Positions 13,801-24,904 of a DNA stretch of 64,000 nucleotides are shown in pieces (position 1 is the stretch's first letter; each line of letters opens with the position of its first letter). The stretch is from Closterium sp. NIES-65 (Eukaryota > Streptophyta > Zygnematophyceae > Desmidiales > Closteriaceae): NCBI GenBank assembly GCA_948144175.1, contig CANXME010002490.1, positions 62,001 to 126,000 of the forward strand, written 5' to 3'. The notes beneath the pieces are model-generated. The model had not been told where the DNA came from. It worked only from the letters and a program-made list of their open reading frames with translations, and did no database searches. The position numbers were made by a program, and so were the translations under genes.

Positions 13801-14563
13801 TTGCACACGCTTGGCCCTTGTTCTTGCAATTTTGCACATGCTAGACCCTTGTTCTTTTTTTTTTGCACACGCTAGGCCCTTGTTCTTGCTATTTTGCACA
13901 CGCTAGGCCCTTTTTCTTGCTATTTTGCACACGCTAGGCCCTTGTTCTTTTTATTTTGCACACGCTATGCCCTTGTTCTTTTTTTTTTGCACACGCTAGG
14001 CCCTTGTTCTTGCAATTTTGCACATGCTAGACCCTTGTTTTTTTTTTTTGCACACGCTAGGCCCTTGCTCTTGCTATTTCGCGAATGCTAGGCCCTTGTT
14101 CTTGATTTTTTGCACACGCTAGGCCCTTGCTCTTGCTATTTTGCACTCGCTAGGCCCTTGTTCTTGCAATTGTGCACACGCTAGGCCCTTGTTCTTGCAA
14201 TTTTGCACACGCTAGGCCCTTGTTCTTGCTATTTTGCACACGCTATGCCCTTGTTCTTTTTTTTTTGCACACGCTAGGCCCTTGTCCTTGCAATTTTGCA
14301 CATGCTAGACCCTTGTTCTTTTTATTTTGCACAGATAGGCCCTTGTTCTTGCTACTTCGCGAATGCTAGGCCCTTGTTCTTGATTTTTTGCACACGCTAG
14401 GCCCTTGCTCTTGCTAATTTGCACTTGCTAGGCCCTTGTTCTTGCAATTTTGCACGCGCTAGGCCCTTGTTCTAGCAATTTTGGAGACGCTAGGCCGGAG
14501 TTCTTGCAATTTTGCACACGCTAGGCCCTTATTCTTGCAATTTTGCAATTTTGCACACGCAAG

Positions 14564-16705
14564 GTGATGGAAAGGGGGAGAATGGGGCGAGGTGATGGAA
14601 AGCGGGAGAACGGGGCGGGGTGATGGAAAGCGGGAGAACGGGGCGGGGTGATGGAAAGAGGGAGAATTGGGCGGGGTGATGGAAAGCGAGAGAATGGGGC
14701 GGAATGATGGAAAGCGGGAGAATGGGGCGGGTTGATGGAAAGCGGGAGAATGGGGCGGGTTAATGGAAAGCGGGAGAATGGGGCGGGGTGATGGAAAGAG
14801 GGAGAATAGGGAGCGGTGATGGAAATAGAGAGAATTGGGCAGGGTGATGGAAGGAGGGAGAATGGGGTGGGGAGATGGAAATCGGGAGAATGGGGCGGGG
14901 TGATGGAAAGCGGGAGAATGGGGCGGGGTGATGGAAAGCGGGAGAATGGGGCAGGGTGATGGAAAGCGGGAGAATGGGGCGGGGTGATGGAAAGCGGGAG
15001 AATGGGGCGGGGTGATGGAAAGCGGGATAATGGGGCGGGGTGATGGAAAGCGGGAGAATGGGGTGGGCTGATGGAAAGCGGGAGAATAGGGCGGGGTGAT
15101 GGAAGTAGGGAGAAAGGGGCGGGGTGATGGAAGGAGGGAGACCGGGGCAGGTGATGGAAGGAGGGAGAATGGGGCGGGGTTATGGAAAGCGGGAGAATGG
15201 GGCGGGGTGATTGAAAGCGGGAGAATGGGGCTGGGTGATGGAAGGAGGGAGAATGGGGCGGGGTTATGGAAAGCGGGAGATTGGGGCAGGGTGATGGAAA
15301 GCGTGAGAATGGGGCAGCTTGATAGAAAGCGGGAAAATGGGGCGGGGTGATGGAAAGTGGGAGAATGGGGCTGGGTGATGGAAAGCGGGAGAATGGGGCG
15401 GGGTGATGGAAAGCGGGAGAATGGGGCGGGGTGATGGAAAGCGGGAGAATGGGGCGGGGTGATGGAAATCGGGAGAATGGGGCGGGTGATGGAAAGCGGG
15501 TGAATGGGGCGGGGTGATGGGAGAATGGGGCGGGGTGATGGAAAGCGGGAGAATGGGGCGGGGTGATGGAAAGCGGGAGAATGGGGTGGGGTGATGGAAG
15601 GAGGGAGAATGGGGCGGGGTGATGGAAGGAGGGAGAATGGGGCGGGGTGATGGAAAGCGGGAGAATGGGGCGGGGTGATGGAAAGCGGGAGAATGGGGCG
15701 GGGTGATGAAAAGCGGGAGAATGGGGCGGGGTGATGGAAAGCGGGAGCATGGGGCGGGGTGATGGAAGGAGGTAGAAAGAGGCGGGGTGATGGAAGGGGG
15801 GAGAATGGGGCGGGGTGATGGAAAGTGGGAGAATGGGGTGGGGTGATGGAAAGCGGGAGAATGGGGCGGGGTGATGGAAAGCGGGAGAATGGGGCGGGAA
15901 GATGCAAAGCGGGAGAAAGGGGCGGGGTCATGGAAAGCGGGAGAATGGGGCGGGCTGGTAGAAAGTGGGAGAATGGGGCGTGGTGATGGAAGGAGGGAGA
16001 AGGGGGCGGGGTGATGGAAAGCGGGAGAATGGGGTGGGGTGATGAAAAGCAAGAGAATGGGGCGGGGTGATGGAAAGCGGGAGAATGGGGAGGGCTGATG
16101 GAAAGCGGGAGAATGGGGCGGGGTGATCAAAGGAGGGAGAATGGGGCGGGGTGATGGAAGGAGGGAGAATGGGGCAGGGTGATGGAAGGAGGGAGAATGG
16201 GGCGGGGTGATGGAAAGTGGGAGAATGAGGCAGGGTGATGGAAAGCGGGAGAATGGGGCGGGGTTATGGAAAGCGGGAGAATGGGGCGGGGTGACGGAAA
16301 GCGGGAGAATAGGGCAGGGTGATGGAAGGAGGGAGAATGGGGCGAGGTGATGGAAAGCGGGAGAATGGGGCGTGGTGATGGAAAGCGGGAGAATGGGGCG
16401 GGGTGATGGAAAGCGGGAGAATGGGGCGGGGTGATGGAAAACGGGAGAATGGGGCGGGGTGATGGAAGGAGGTAGAATGAGGCGGGGTAATGGAAGGAGA
16501 AGAATGGGGCGGGGTGATGGAAAGCAGGAGAATGGGGCGGGGTGATGGAAAGCGGGAGAATGGGGCGGAGTGATGGAAAGCGGGAGAATGGGGCGGGGTG
16601 ATGGAAAGCGGGAGAATGGGGCGTGGTGATGGAAAGCGGGAGAATGGGGCGGGGTGATGGGAGAATGGGGCGGGGTGATGGAAAGCGGGAGAATGGGGCG
16701 GGGTG
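14564..16705. repeat. 28-bp G-rich satellite array
   Basis: About 76 tandem copies of a 28-bp unit, GATGGAAAGCGGGAGAAT followed by GGGGCGGGGT. Common variants have GGAAGGAGGGAGAAT or lose part of the unit (GATGGGAGAAT near 15517 and 16658). The strand bias is extreme: the + strand is almost only A, G and T. The consensus has no stop codon in any minus-strand frame, so ORFs of 220-596 aa (Pro/Ser/His rich, 28-residue repeat) open across it by arithmetic. I do not treat them as genes. The left end joins the 31-bp satellite directly and the right end joins a truncated Copia element near 16706. Confidence 0.96.
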
Positions 16706-16731
16706 TGTTATAGTCACAGTAGGTCGGCGTC

Positions 16732-18505
16732 GTGGAGCAGACCGTCTCGCTGGCGCCGGAGGCCGGAGAGGACTTCCAGGCAGTGGCACCAGCTGTGCAG
16801 GCGAACCCGGCGGTGGTCCTGCTCGACAGCGGTTGCTCCGACCACCTGATGGGGACGAAGGAAGCCTTCGTCGACCTGCAGCCGAGCAGCGCCATCAAGC
16901 ATGTGCGCGGCTTCAATGGGGCGCTGCAGGACGTCCAGGGCTGTGGCACCGTTACCCTACAAGGGGAGGCCGGAAGCAGGTACTCATCCCCGACGTACTG
17001 TATGTCCCGGGTGTGCGGGCCAACCTGCTGTCGTTCAGCCAGCTGAAGGAGCACGGCGTGAAGCTGCAGGAGGATGGAGACGGCATGCTGCTCGTCTCTG
17101 TAGCCGGAGTGGTGCTCGGTCGGGCGACGTACTCCGGGCGTGTCCTCTGCACTGACCTGCGTCCCTGCTCAACGAGGTCGACGTCACCCACGACGGAGGT
17201 TTTGACTCTGCGGGCGTTCGTCTCGAAGACGAAGTCGACGCCGGACCGGATGCATGCGAGGCTTGCACATGTCGGCATGGACACCATACGGAGCTCGGCG
17301 AAGAACGAGGTCGCCATTGGTCTGGACCTCAAGTCGGCGAGGGACGCCGACTCCCCGTGTGTCTCGTGCGTCGGCGGGAAACTGGCGCGGCACACCTTCC
17401 CCGACCAAGGCTCCGACGCCGACGACGTGCTGGCCGTCGTACACATCGACCTGTGCGGGCCGTTCCGCGTGGCTGCCAAGGACGGCAGCCTGTACTTCTT
17501 GCTGCTGAAGGACCGTAAGACCCGCTACGTGTGGGTGAAGCCGGTCTCCAAGAAGTCAGATGCGTTGCCGGTGTTTGTGTAGTGGCTAGCGGTGGCTGAG
17601 CGGCAGACGAAGAAGTCGGTGTTGATGCTGCGCTCTGACGGGGGAGGGGAGTTCCTCGGGAAGTAGTTCATCGACATCGTGAAAGTCAAGGGGATCGTCC
17701 ACGACCTGACCTGCCCATACACCCCGCAGCAGAACGGCATGGCGGAGCGGGAGATGAGGACGGTGGTGGAGTCGGTGCGGACAATGCTTCTGCACATGGG
17801 CGTGCATCACCACTGGTGGCACCTCGCTCTTCGGCAGGCCGTCTGGGTCCTCAACTGCCTTGAGAGGTCGGCGCTGCCGCCGGGGACGACGCCATACCAG
17901 CTGCTAACCGGGAAGAAGCCCGACTTGTTGCTGGCGCGGGTGTGGGGCTGCATGGCGCAGTTCTTCGTCCCTGAGCAGCAGCGTGGTGGGAAGCTGCAGC
18001 CGAAGGCCAGGTGGGGCCTGCACCTTGGCATGTCGACGGCGAGCAAGGGCTGGGAGCTCCTCGACGTCGACACCGACCGGGTGGTCACCACGTCAGGCGT
18101 GGTATTCTACGGGGAGATGTCGCTGGCCGAGTGGAGGACGGAGCATGGGCCGGTGTCCGGCCGCTCGTCGCCCACCCGGCCCTCTGACACCTCGTCAGCG
18201 AGTCTGCCGCTGCTTACCAAGGTCGGTGAGCTTGCTACTGAGGACGTCGAGGACGTCCGCCCCCTTACCCCTCCCCCTCCGACCCATGCCCCTCCCCTCA
18301 TGGCCGACCTGCGTGGGCTGACCTCAGTGTCGGCCTCCGGCGATGAGGGGAGTAGTGGGACGTCGCCTTCGGCCAAGTGCATCGCCGGTGGCCGACGTCA
18401 CGAGCGGCATGTCGACGTGGGTTTGCAGTCCACGTCGACAGGGGAGGAGCAGGTCGAGAAGCAGGTCGAGGAGCAGCGGCCGACAAAGGAGCAGGCACGC
18501 TAGGT
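16732..18505 (+). pseudogene. Element A pol: protease, pre-integrase and integrase (broken)
   Basis: The first reading frame gives the protease motif LLDSGCSDHLMG near 16820-16850 (Copia aspartic protease, D-S-G). A frameshift near 16970 moves the frame to IPDVLYVPGVRANLLSFSQL. The GAG-pre-integrase domain follows (HARLAHVGMDTIRSS, then CVSCVGGK near 17370). The integrase core has VVHIDLCGPF (first Asp), RSDGGGEF (second Asp; the usual Arg after SD is Gly) and QQNGMAERE (Glu). TAG stops fall at 17580 and 17664, in the same frame. The integrase C-terminal part runs through VWGCMAQFFVPEQ to LLDVDTDRVVTT. The frame ends at a TAG at 18502, where the RT frame has already shifted. Confidence 0.9.
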
Positions 18506-20346
18506 GCAGTGCAGCAGAACGCCAAGGGCAGCGACGGCGACGATGGAGGGGACGCCGAGGAGGTCCGACCAGGACCACGACGTTCAGGCCGACTTCGGAG
18601 GCCGCCTGACTTCTTCGTCCCCGCGGCGTTCACCACGGTTTACGACGTCAACGATGATGACCTACTGTACGACGACGCCGAGGAGGATGAGGAGTTTCCA
18701 GAGCTCGACCCTGACATGTTAGCCGACCCCGAGCACCGTTGGGACACCTCGACGATGACGGTGAAGGAGGCGTTGGCGAGCTGGAAGGGCCCGGCGGTGA
18801 AGGCCGCCATGGAGGAGGAGATCCGCAACCTCATCAACATGGGCACTTGGGAGCTGGTCGAAAGCCCGCCGGGGGTGAACGTTATGAAGAACCGGTGGGT
18901 ATTGACGACGAAGTACCACGTCGACGACACCGTCGAGCGCGAGAAGGCGAGGCTGGTCGTGAAAGGCTTCACACAGGTGTACGGCGCCGACTACGACGAG
19001 ACGTTCGCGCCGGTGGGCAGCTACGTCACGCTGAGGATCTTCCTCAGCATCGTCGCCGTCCTCAACCTCAACGTGATGCAGCTCGACATGAAGAACGCCT
19101 TCCTACAGAGCAAGCTCGACCGGGTGCTGTACATGCACCAGCCGGACTACTTCAACGACGGATCCGGCCGGGTGTGCAAGCTGCTGAAGAGCCTGTACGG
19201 GCTGAAGCAGTCGCCGCTGTTGTGGTACTTGGCGCTCAACGATGTGCTAGTCGGCGCCGGGTGGAAGAAGAGCCAGGTCGACGAGGCTCTCTACTTCAAG
19301 GTTGGAAAGGACGGAGTGGCCTGCTGGGTGCTGGTCTACGTCGACGACCTGCTTGCCGCCAGCAGCAGCGCCGCGATGCTGAAGGAGCTGAAGGAGCTGC
19401 TGGAAGCCGCCTTCGAGCTGCGCGAGATCTCGCCAGTGCAGAAGTACCTCAGGCTGAAGATCGTGCGCGACAAGTCGGCAGGGAAGCTGTGGCTGCACCA
19501 GCAGTGCTACGCTGACAAGCTGCGTGGGCGCTTCCTCGACGAGGAGCAGACCGAGCGCACCTCGAAGACTCCGGTCTCGGTCGACGCCTACGCCGAGCTC
19601 ACCTTCGACGACGAGAAGGCGCAGGAACGGCAGGAGGAGGAGTACCGGCAGAAGGTCGGCTCATGGCAGTTCGCGGCGACGACGACGAGGCCGGACATCG
19701 CCTTTGCCTGCAGCAAGCTGGGGAGCGGCCTCACGATGAGGAGCGACCAGCACTGGCGTGAGGTCGACCGTTGCCTTGCTTACCTTGCCAACACACGTGA
19801 CACCGCCCTGGAGTTCGGCGGTGGACCTGAGTCACTGGAGCTGCTCGGCTACGTGGACGCCGCTGACGCCGGTGACAAGCAGAACAGGACGAGCACGGGT
19901 GGCTATGTGTTCGTCTACAGTGGGGCCGCGGTCTCCTGGTCGAGCCAGTGCATCAAGTGCGCGACGTTGTTGTCTACCGAGTCCGAGTACGTTGCGGCCA
20001 CTGAAGCTGGCAAGGAGGGATGCCGCCTTCGCTTCCTTCTTGCAGAGTTTCGGCAGCTAGACGCCGGGAAGCCAACTGTCCTACGAGTGGACAACAAGCC
20101 GGCTATCACAGTCGCCGAGGGCATGGGGTTGACGGGCAACCTCAAGCACATGGAGCGGCGACAGGCCTGGCTACAGCACATGGTGAAGCGCGGGAAGTTC
20201 TCGCTGTAGTACATCCCGACCGCCGAGCATCCGGCCAACTTCCTGACGAAGGCGCTGCACTATCCGGCCTTCAACTGGTGCTCCGTTGCAATCGGCCAGG
20301 TGCGCTTGGCAGATGTGGGCGATGGCAACAACGACGTGCAGCAGTA
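18506..20346 (+). pseudogene. Element A reverse transcriptase and RNase H
   Basis: A long open frame runs to a TAG at 20207. It contains the acidic linker before RT, the Copia RT block (MGTWELVESPPG, NRWVLTTKYHVD, DETFAPVGSY, LDMKNAFLQSKLD, SLYGLKQSPLLWY), the active site YVDDLLAA near 19340 and the RNase H block (GYVDAADAGD, STESEYVA, VDNKPAIT). The catalytic Asp pair of RT is intact. After the TAG the same frame continues as YIPTAEHPANFLTKAL, the usual Copia C-terminus, and ends at the TAG at 20345. The TAG therefore cuts off about 45 residues of RNase H. Compared with element B this is the less damaged RT. Confidence 0.92.
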
Positions 20347-20463
20347 GGTGCCATGCCCTTTTGCATGGCTGGTGCGGTGGACGACGTGCTGTGTGTTGGG
20401 TGCACGTCCACGAGCTTTTCTCCGAGGAGTACTGCCGTGTGGTCTGGGGGCCCAAGCGTGAAC

Positions 20464-20475
20464 GCGGCAGGGGAG
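20464..20475 (+). promoter_or_regulatory. Polypurine tract of element A
   Basis: The purine-rich stretch CGGCAGGGGAG lies immediately before the 3' LTR start TGTCAACGGGAG. In LTR retrotransposons this position primes plus-strand DNA synthesis. The exact border with the LTR is uncertain because the 5' LTR of sister element B carries 12 extra bases (TGCGGGGATAAC) before TGTCAACGGG. Confidence 0.6.
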
Positions 20476-21718
20476 TGTCAACGGGAGTTGTGTGTTGGCC
20501 CCGTCCTCGCTTGGGCGGAGCCGAAATCATGGTCGGGTGTGAGGGGAGCAGCCGACCTGCAGCAGTGGGCGAGCTGGTTGACGAGGAGGTCGACCTGCAC
20601 GGGGACCACTGCACGGGTGCCGACTTCAGGGTGGCGCAAACTTCGGGGAGGTCGACTTGGGAGTCGACCTGCGGAGGACGTCAACTTGGTGACGTCAACT
20701 TGGGGAAGCCGACTTCAGTGGTCGGCTGACGGATTGCTAGTCGACCTGCGGGTGGTCGACTGGACCTGGTGGTCGACGAAGGAGGGGCGGTCGGCTGACG
20801 GATTGCTAGTCGACCTGCGGGTGGTCGACTGGACCTGGTGGTCGACGAAGGAGGGGCGGTCGGCTGACGGATTGCTAGTCGACCTGCGGGTGGTCGACGA
20901 AGGAGGGGCGGACGTCGACCTCGACTCAGGACGCCGAGCAGTTGGGCGTCGAGTAGCGGGGCGTCAACTTCGTGACGCCGACTTCGGGTGGCTGACGTGG
21001 GTGGTCGGCCGACAACTGTGCTGGTCGACGAGGAACTGGTCGACCAGAAGGGACGTCGACCTGGAGGAGATCAACCGAGGGTGTGGTCGACCTTGTGAGG
21101 TCGACGTGGAGGTGGTCGTCGACTTGGGAGGTTGAGAGGCACGTACGGGAGCTGCTGGTCGACGTGGTTCCCCGGTCGACCAGGTTACCTGGGTGACGAA
21201 GTGCTGCGGAGGAGTGCGACGGTCGCCCAGGCGAAGTTGGCGAGCCCGACCTCGGTGGTAGTATCCCAAGGTCGACGTGGCCAATCAAAAGCAGTCGTCA
21301 GCACGAGGTTGACGTGGTGTGTGCGCTGTGCTGGTGACGAGACTCTGCACGCCAATCATCTGCGCGCACCTGCGAAGCGGGTGCACTGCTGTTGTGCGCA
21401 AGCAATGCTGGCACGCCGTCAACCTGCGATGTTGGCACGCCGTCGACCTTGCACTGCTGGAGCGCGATCGACCAAGTCGTGCTGGAACGCGGTCGACCAA
21501 GCTGCGTTGGCAGTTGGCTGACTTGAATGCTTGCTCTGATGTAGTCTTGCTATGCCAACTTCGTTGTACCATTGTTCTGAACTTTTCCTAGTGGAACTCT
21601 TGTCAACTTTCCCCGTGAACTAGCAAGTAGTGTGCGCATAAGGAAAACGACTAAGGACTAACGAATGCAGAGATCACACGAGCATCCGTGCCTAGCCCGT
21701 AGTCTAGCTCCAGTTGTA
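20476..21718 (+). repeat. 3' LTR of element A (about 1.24 kb)
   Basis: It begins TGTCAACGGGAGTTGTG and matches the LTR of element B at both ends. It ends at CTCCAGTTGTA, about 15 bp short of the family end seen in B (GCAGTTATCTCCGCA), where it joins an internal piece of element B. It is about 300 bp longer than the B LTR, partly because of a 69-bp triplication (20723-20906). The body is crowded with GTCGAC and GGTCGACC motifs. Confidence 0.85.
20723..20906 (+). repeat. 69-bp tandem repeat inside LTR A
   Basis: The phrase CGGCTGACGGATTGCTAG recurs at 20723, 20792 and 20861, exactly 69 bp apart; the third copy is partial. Copies one and two are nearly identical, so the expansion is recent. The matching block is not expanded in LTR B. 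Confidence 0.95.
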
Positions 21719-21726
21719 TATCACAA

Positions 21727-23531
21727 CTGTGATAGCCGACTTGTTGTCCACTCGCAGGACAGTCGGCTTCCCGGCGACCAGCTGCCGGAACTCTGCAAGA
21801 AGGAAGCAAAGGGGGCGTCCCTCCTTGATCGACGACAGCCAGCTTCAGTGGCCGCAACGTACTCCGACTCGATCGACGACAGCGTCGCGCACTTGATGCG
21901 CTGGCTCGACCAGGAGACCGCGGCCCTACCGTAGACGAACACATTGCCACCCGTGCTCGTCCTGTTCTGCTTGTCACCGGCGTCATCGGCGTCCACATAG
22001 CCGACCAGCTCCAGCGACTCAGGTCCACCGCCGAACTCCAGGGCGATGTCACGTATGTTGGCAAGGTAGGCAAGGCAACGGTCGACCTCGCGCCAGTGCT
22101 GGTCGCTCCTCACCGTGAGGCCGCTCCCCAGCTTGCTGCAGGCAAAGGCGATGTCCGGCCTCGTCGTCGTCACCGCGAACTGCAACGAGCCGACCTTCTG
22201 CCGGTACTCCTCCTCCTGCCGTTCCTGCGCCTCCTCGTCGTTGAAGGTGAGCTCGGCGTAGGCGCCGACCGAGACCGGCATCTTCGGGGTGCGCCCGGTC
22301 TGCTCCTCGTTGATGAAGTGCCTACGCAGCTTGTCGGCGTAGCTCTGCTGGTGCAGCCACAGCTTCCCCGCCGACCTGTCGCGCACGATCTCCAGCCTGA
22401 GGTATTTCTGCACCGGCGAGATCTCACGCAGCTCGAAGGCGGGCTCCAGCAGCTCCTTCAGCATCTCGGTGCTGCTGCTGGCGGCAAGCAGGTCGTCGAC
22501 GTAGACCAGCACCCAGCAGGCCACTCCGTCCTTTCCGACCTTGAAGTAGAGAGCCTCGTCGACCTGGCTCTTCTTCCACCCCGCGCCGACCAGCACATCG
22601 TTGAGCGCCAAGTACCACAACAGCGGCGACTGCTTCAGCCCGTACAGGCTCTTCAGCAGCTTGCACACCCGGCCGGATCCGTCGTTGAAGTAGTTCGGCT
22701 GGTGCATGTACAGCACGCGGTCGAGCTTGCTCTGCAGGAAGGCGTTCTTCATGTCGACCTGCATCAGGTTGAGGTTGGAACGGCGACGATGCTGAGGAAG
22801 ATCCTCAGCGTGACGTAGCTGCCCACCGGCGCGAATGTCTCGTCGTAGTCGGCGCCGTACTCCTGTGTGAAGCCCTTCACGACCAGCCTCGCCTTTTCGC
22901 GCTCGACGGTGTCGTCGACGTGGTACTTCGTCGTCAACACCCACCGGTTCTTCAGGATGTTCACTCCCGGCGGGCGTTCGACCAGCTCCCACGTGCCCAT
23001 GTTGATGAGGCTGCGAATCTCCTCCTCCATGGCGGCCTTCACCGCCGGGCCCTTCCAGCTCGCCAACGCCTCCTTCACCGTCATCGTCGAGGTGTCCCAA
23101 CGGTGCTCGGGGTCGGCTAACATGTCGGGGTCGAGCTCTGGAAACTCCTCATCCTCCTCGACGTCGTCGTACAGCAGGTCATCATCGTCGACGTCGTAAA
23201 CCGTGGTGAACGCCGCGGGGACGAAGAAGTCAGGCGGCCTCCGAAGTCGGCCTGAACGTCGTGGTCCTGGTTGGACCTCCTCGGCGTCCCCTCCATCGTC
23301 GCCGTCGCTGCCCTCGACGTTCTGCTGCACTACCGCCGGCGTCCCTGCCGACTTCTCCCGTGTGGTCAGCGTCCCAGCCGACTTCTCCCCTGTGGTCGGC
23401 TCCCCTGCCGACTGCCCGGTCGCCGACTGCTCCTTGGTCGGCGTCACTGCTGCCGGCTCCTTTGTCGGCCACTGCTCCTCGACCTGCTTCTCGACCTGCT
23501 CCTCCCTTGTCGACGTCGACTGCCATCCCAC
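21727..23531 (-). pseudogene. Element B reverse transcriptase and RNase H (broken)
   Basis: Reading from 23531 downward: an acidic linker, then RT blocks MGTWELVERPPG, NRWVLTTKYHVD and DETFAPVGSY. A frameshift near 22775 follows LSIVAV. The next frame carries QVDMKNAFLQSKLD, SLYGLKQSPLLWY, the active site YVDDLLAA (near 22495) and RNase H up to GYVDADDAGD and SIESEYVA. A second frameshift near 21850 precedes the DNKPA-equivalent block, and the element breaks off there. The linker has an extra tandem peptide (TTGEKSAG, TTREKSAG) absent from A. The catalytic Asp pair is present. Confidence 0.9.
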
Positions 23532-23552
23532 GTCGACCTGCCGCTCGTCACG

Positions 23553-24760
23553 TCAGCCACCGGCAATGCACTTGGCCGAAGGCGATGTCCGACGACTCCC
23601 CTCATCGCCGGAGGCCGACACCGAGGTCAGCCCACGCAGGTCGGCCACGAGGGGAGGGGCAGGGGTCAGAGGGGGAGGGGTAGTGGGGCGGACGTCCTCG
23701 ACGTCCTCAGTAGCAAGCTCACCGACCTCAGCCAGCAGCGGCAGCGTCGTCGACGAGGTGTCAGAGGGTGGGGTTGACGACGAGCGGCCGGACACCGGCC
23801 CATGCTCCGTCTTCCACTCGGCCAGCGACATCTCCTCGTAGAACACCACGTTCGACGTGGTGACCACCCGGTCGGTGTCGACGTCGAGGAGCTCCCAGCC
23901 CTTGCTCGCCGCCGACACGCCAAGGTGCAGGCCCCACCTGGCCTTTGGCTTCAGCTTCCCACCATGCTACTGCTCAGGGACAAGGAACTGGGCCATGCAG
24001 CCCCACACCCGCGCCAGCAACAAGTCGGGCTTCTTCCTGGTCAGCAGCTGGTGCGACGTCGTCTCCGGCGGCAGCGCCGACCTCTCAAGACAGTTGCGGA
24101 CCCACACGGCCTGCCGGAGAGCGAGGTGCCACCAGTGGTGCTGCACGCCCATGTGCAGTAGCATTGTCCGCACCGACTCCACCACCGTCCTTATCTCCCG
24201 CTCCGCCATGCCGTTCTGCTGCGGGGTGTATGGGCAGGTTAGGTCGTGGATGATCCCCTTGCCGTTCACGAAGTCGGTGAACTGCTTCCCGAGGAACTCC
24301 CCTCCCCGGTCAGAGCGCAGCATCAACACCGACTTCTTCGTCTGCCGCTCAGCCACCACCAGCCACTGCACGAACACCGGCAACACATCTGACTTCTTGG
24401 CGACCGGCTTCACCCGCACGTAGCGGGTCTTGCGGTCCTTTAGCAGCAAGAAGTATAGGCTGCCGTCCTTGACACCCACGCGGAACGGCCCGCACAGGTC
24501 GATGTGCACGACGGCCAGCACGTCGTCGGCGTCGGAGCCTTGGTCGGGGAAAGTGTGCCGTGCCAGTTTCCCTCCAACGCACGAGACACACGAGGAGTCG
24601 GCGTCCGTCGCCGACTTGAGGTCCAGCCCAATGGCGACCTCGTTCTTCGCCGAGCTCCGTATGGTGTCCATGCCGACATGTGCAAGCCGCGCATGCATCC
24701 GGTCCGGCATCGACTTCGTCTTCGAGACAATCGCCCACAGAGCCACAGCCTCCAGCGTGG
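23553..24760 (-). pseudogene. Element B pre-integrase and integrase
   Basis: The integrase of B is the best preserved of the family. From 24746 downward it shows HARLAHVGMDTIRSS, CVSCVGGK, VVHIDLCGPF (first Asp), RSDRGGEF (second Asp) and QQNGMAERE (Glu), so the DDE triad is intact. A TAG at about 23967 follows FLVPEQ where A reads on through QRGGKL, a single C-to-T change. The C-terminal part resumes (SAASKGWELLDVDTDRVV) and stops again at 23553 (TGA where A has CGA). Confidence 0.9.
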
Positions 24761-24904
24761 TCGACGCTGACGTCGTCGTTCAGGGACGCAGGTCGGTACA
24801 GAGGACTCGCCCGGAGTACGTCGCCCGCCCGAGCACCTCCCCTCCTGCCAGTTTCCCTCAGACGAGCAGCATGCCGTCTCTGTCCTCCTGCAGCTTCACG
24901 CCGT

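Larger units (their letters stand above)
1..14563. repeat. 31-bp satellite array
   Basis: A tandem array fills the first 14.5 kb. The unit is 31 bp, built on the core GCACACGCTAGGCCCTTG followed by a variable T-rich spacer (TTCTTGCAATTTT, TTCTTTTTATTTT, TTCTTGCTATTTT or TTCTTGATTTTTT). About 470 units fit. Recurrent variants include TATTTCGCGAACGC, which carries the palindrome TTCGCGAA, and units with CACATGCTAGAC or CACACGCTATGC. Because 31 is not a multiple of three, three units (93 nt) encode a 31-residue repeat; the many short ORFs here (60-148 aa, Leu/Phe/Cys rich) follow from that and are not genes. The array starts before the window and ends where the 28-bp satellite begins. The size and purity suit a centromeric, pericentromeric or subtelomeric satellite, but the sequence does not say which. 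Confidence 0.97.
16706..21718 (+). mobile_element. Copia element A, 5' truncated, with 3' LTR
   Basis: A Ty1/Copia LTR retrotransposon on the + strand. It begins inside the gag-protease junction, directly after the 28-bp satellite; the 5' LTR and gag are missing. The order protease, pre-integrase, integrase, reverse transcriptase, RNase H is Copia. The 3' LTR is present (20476-21718). The coding part is a near mirror image of element B, so A and B form a large inverted repeat joined tail to tail. Several stops and frameshifts make A non-functional. Confidence 0.93.

Noticed and set aside
1..14563. CRISPR array
   Set aside because: Repeat and spacer are not separable: the variable part is a few T-rich types that recur, the whole unit is 31 bp, there is no cas gene and the context is a retrotransposon-rich nuclear genome.
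14459..17054. Extensin-like Pro/Ser/His ORFs of 490, 409, 596 and 220 aa on the minus strand
   Set aside because: The 28-bp unit has no stop in any minus-strand frame, so long frames are expected. Overlapping frames code the same 28-residue repeat, and two run across unrelated junctions into satellite or Copia sequence.
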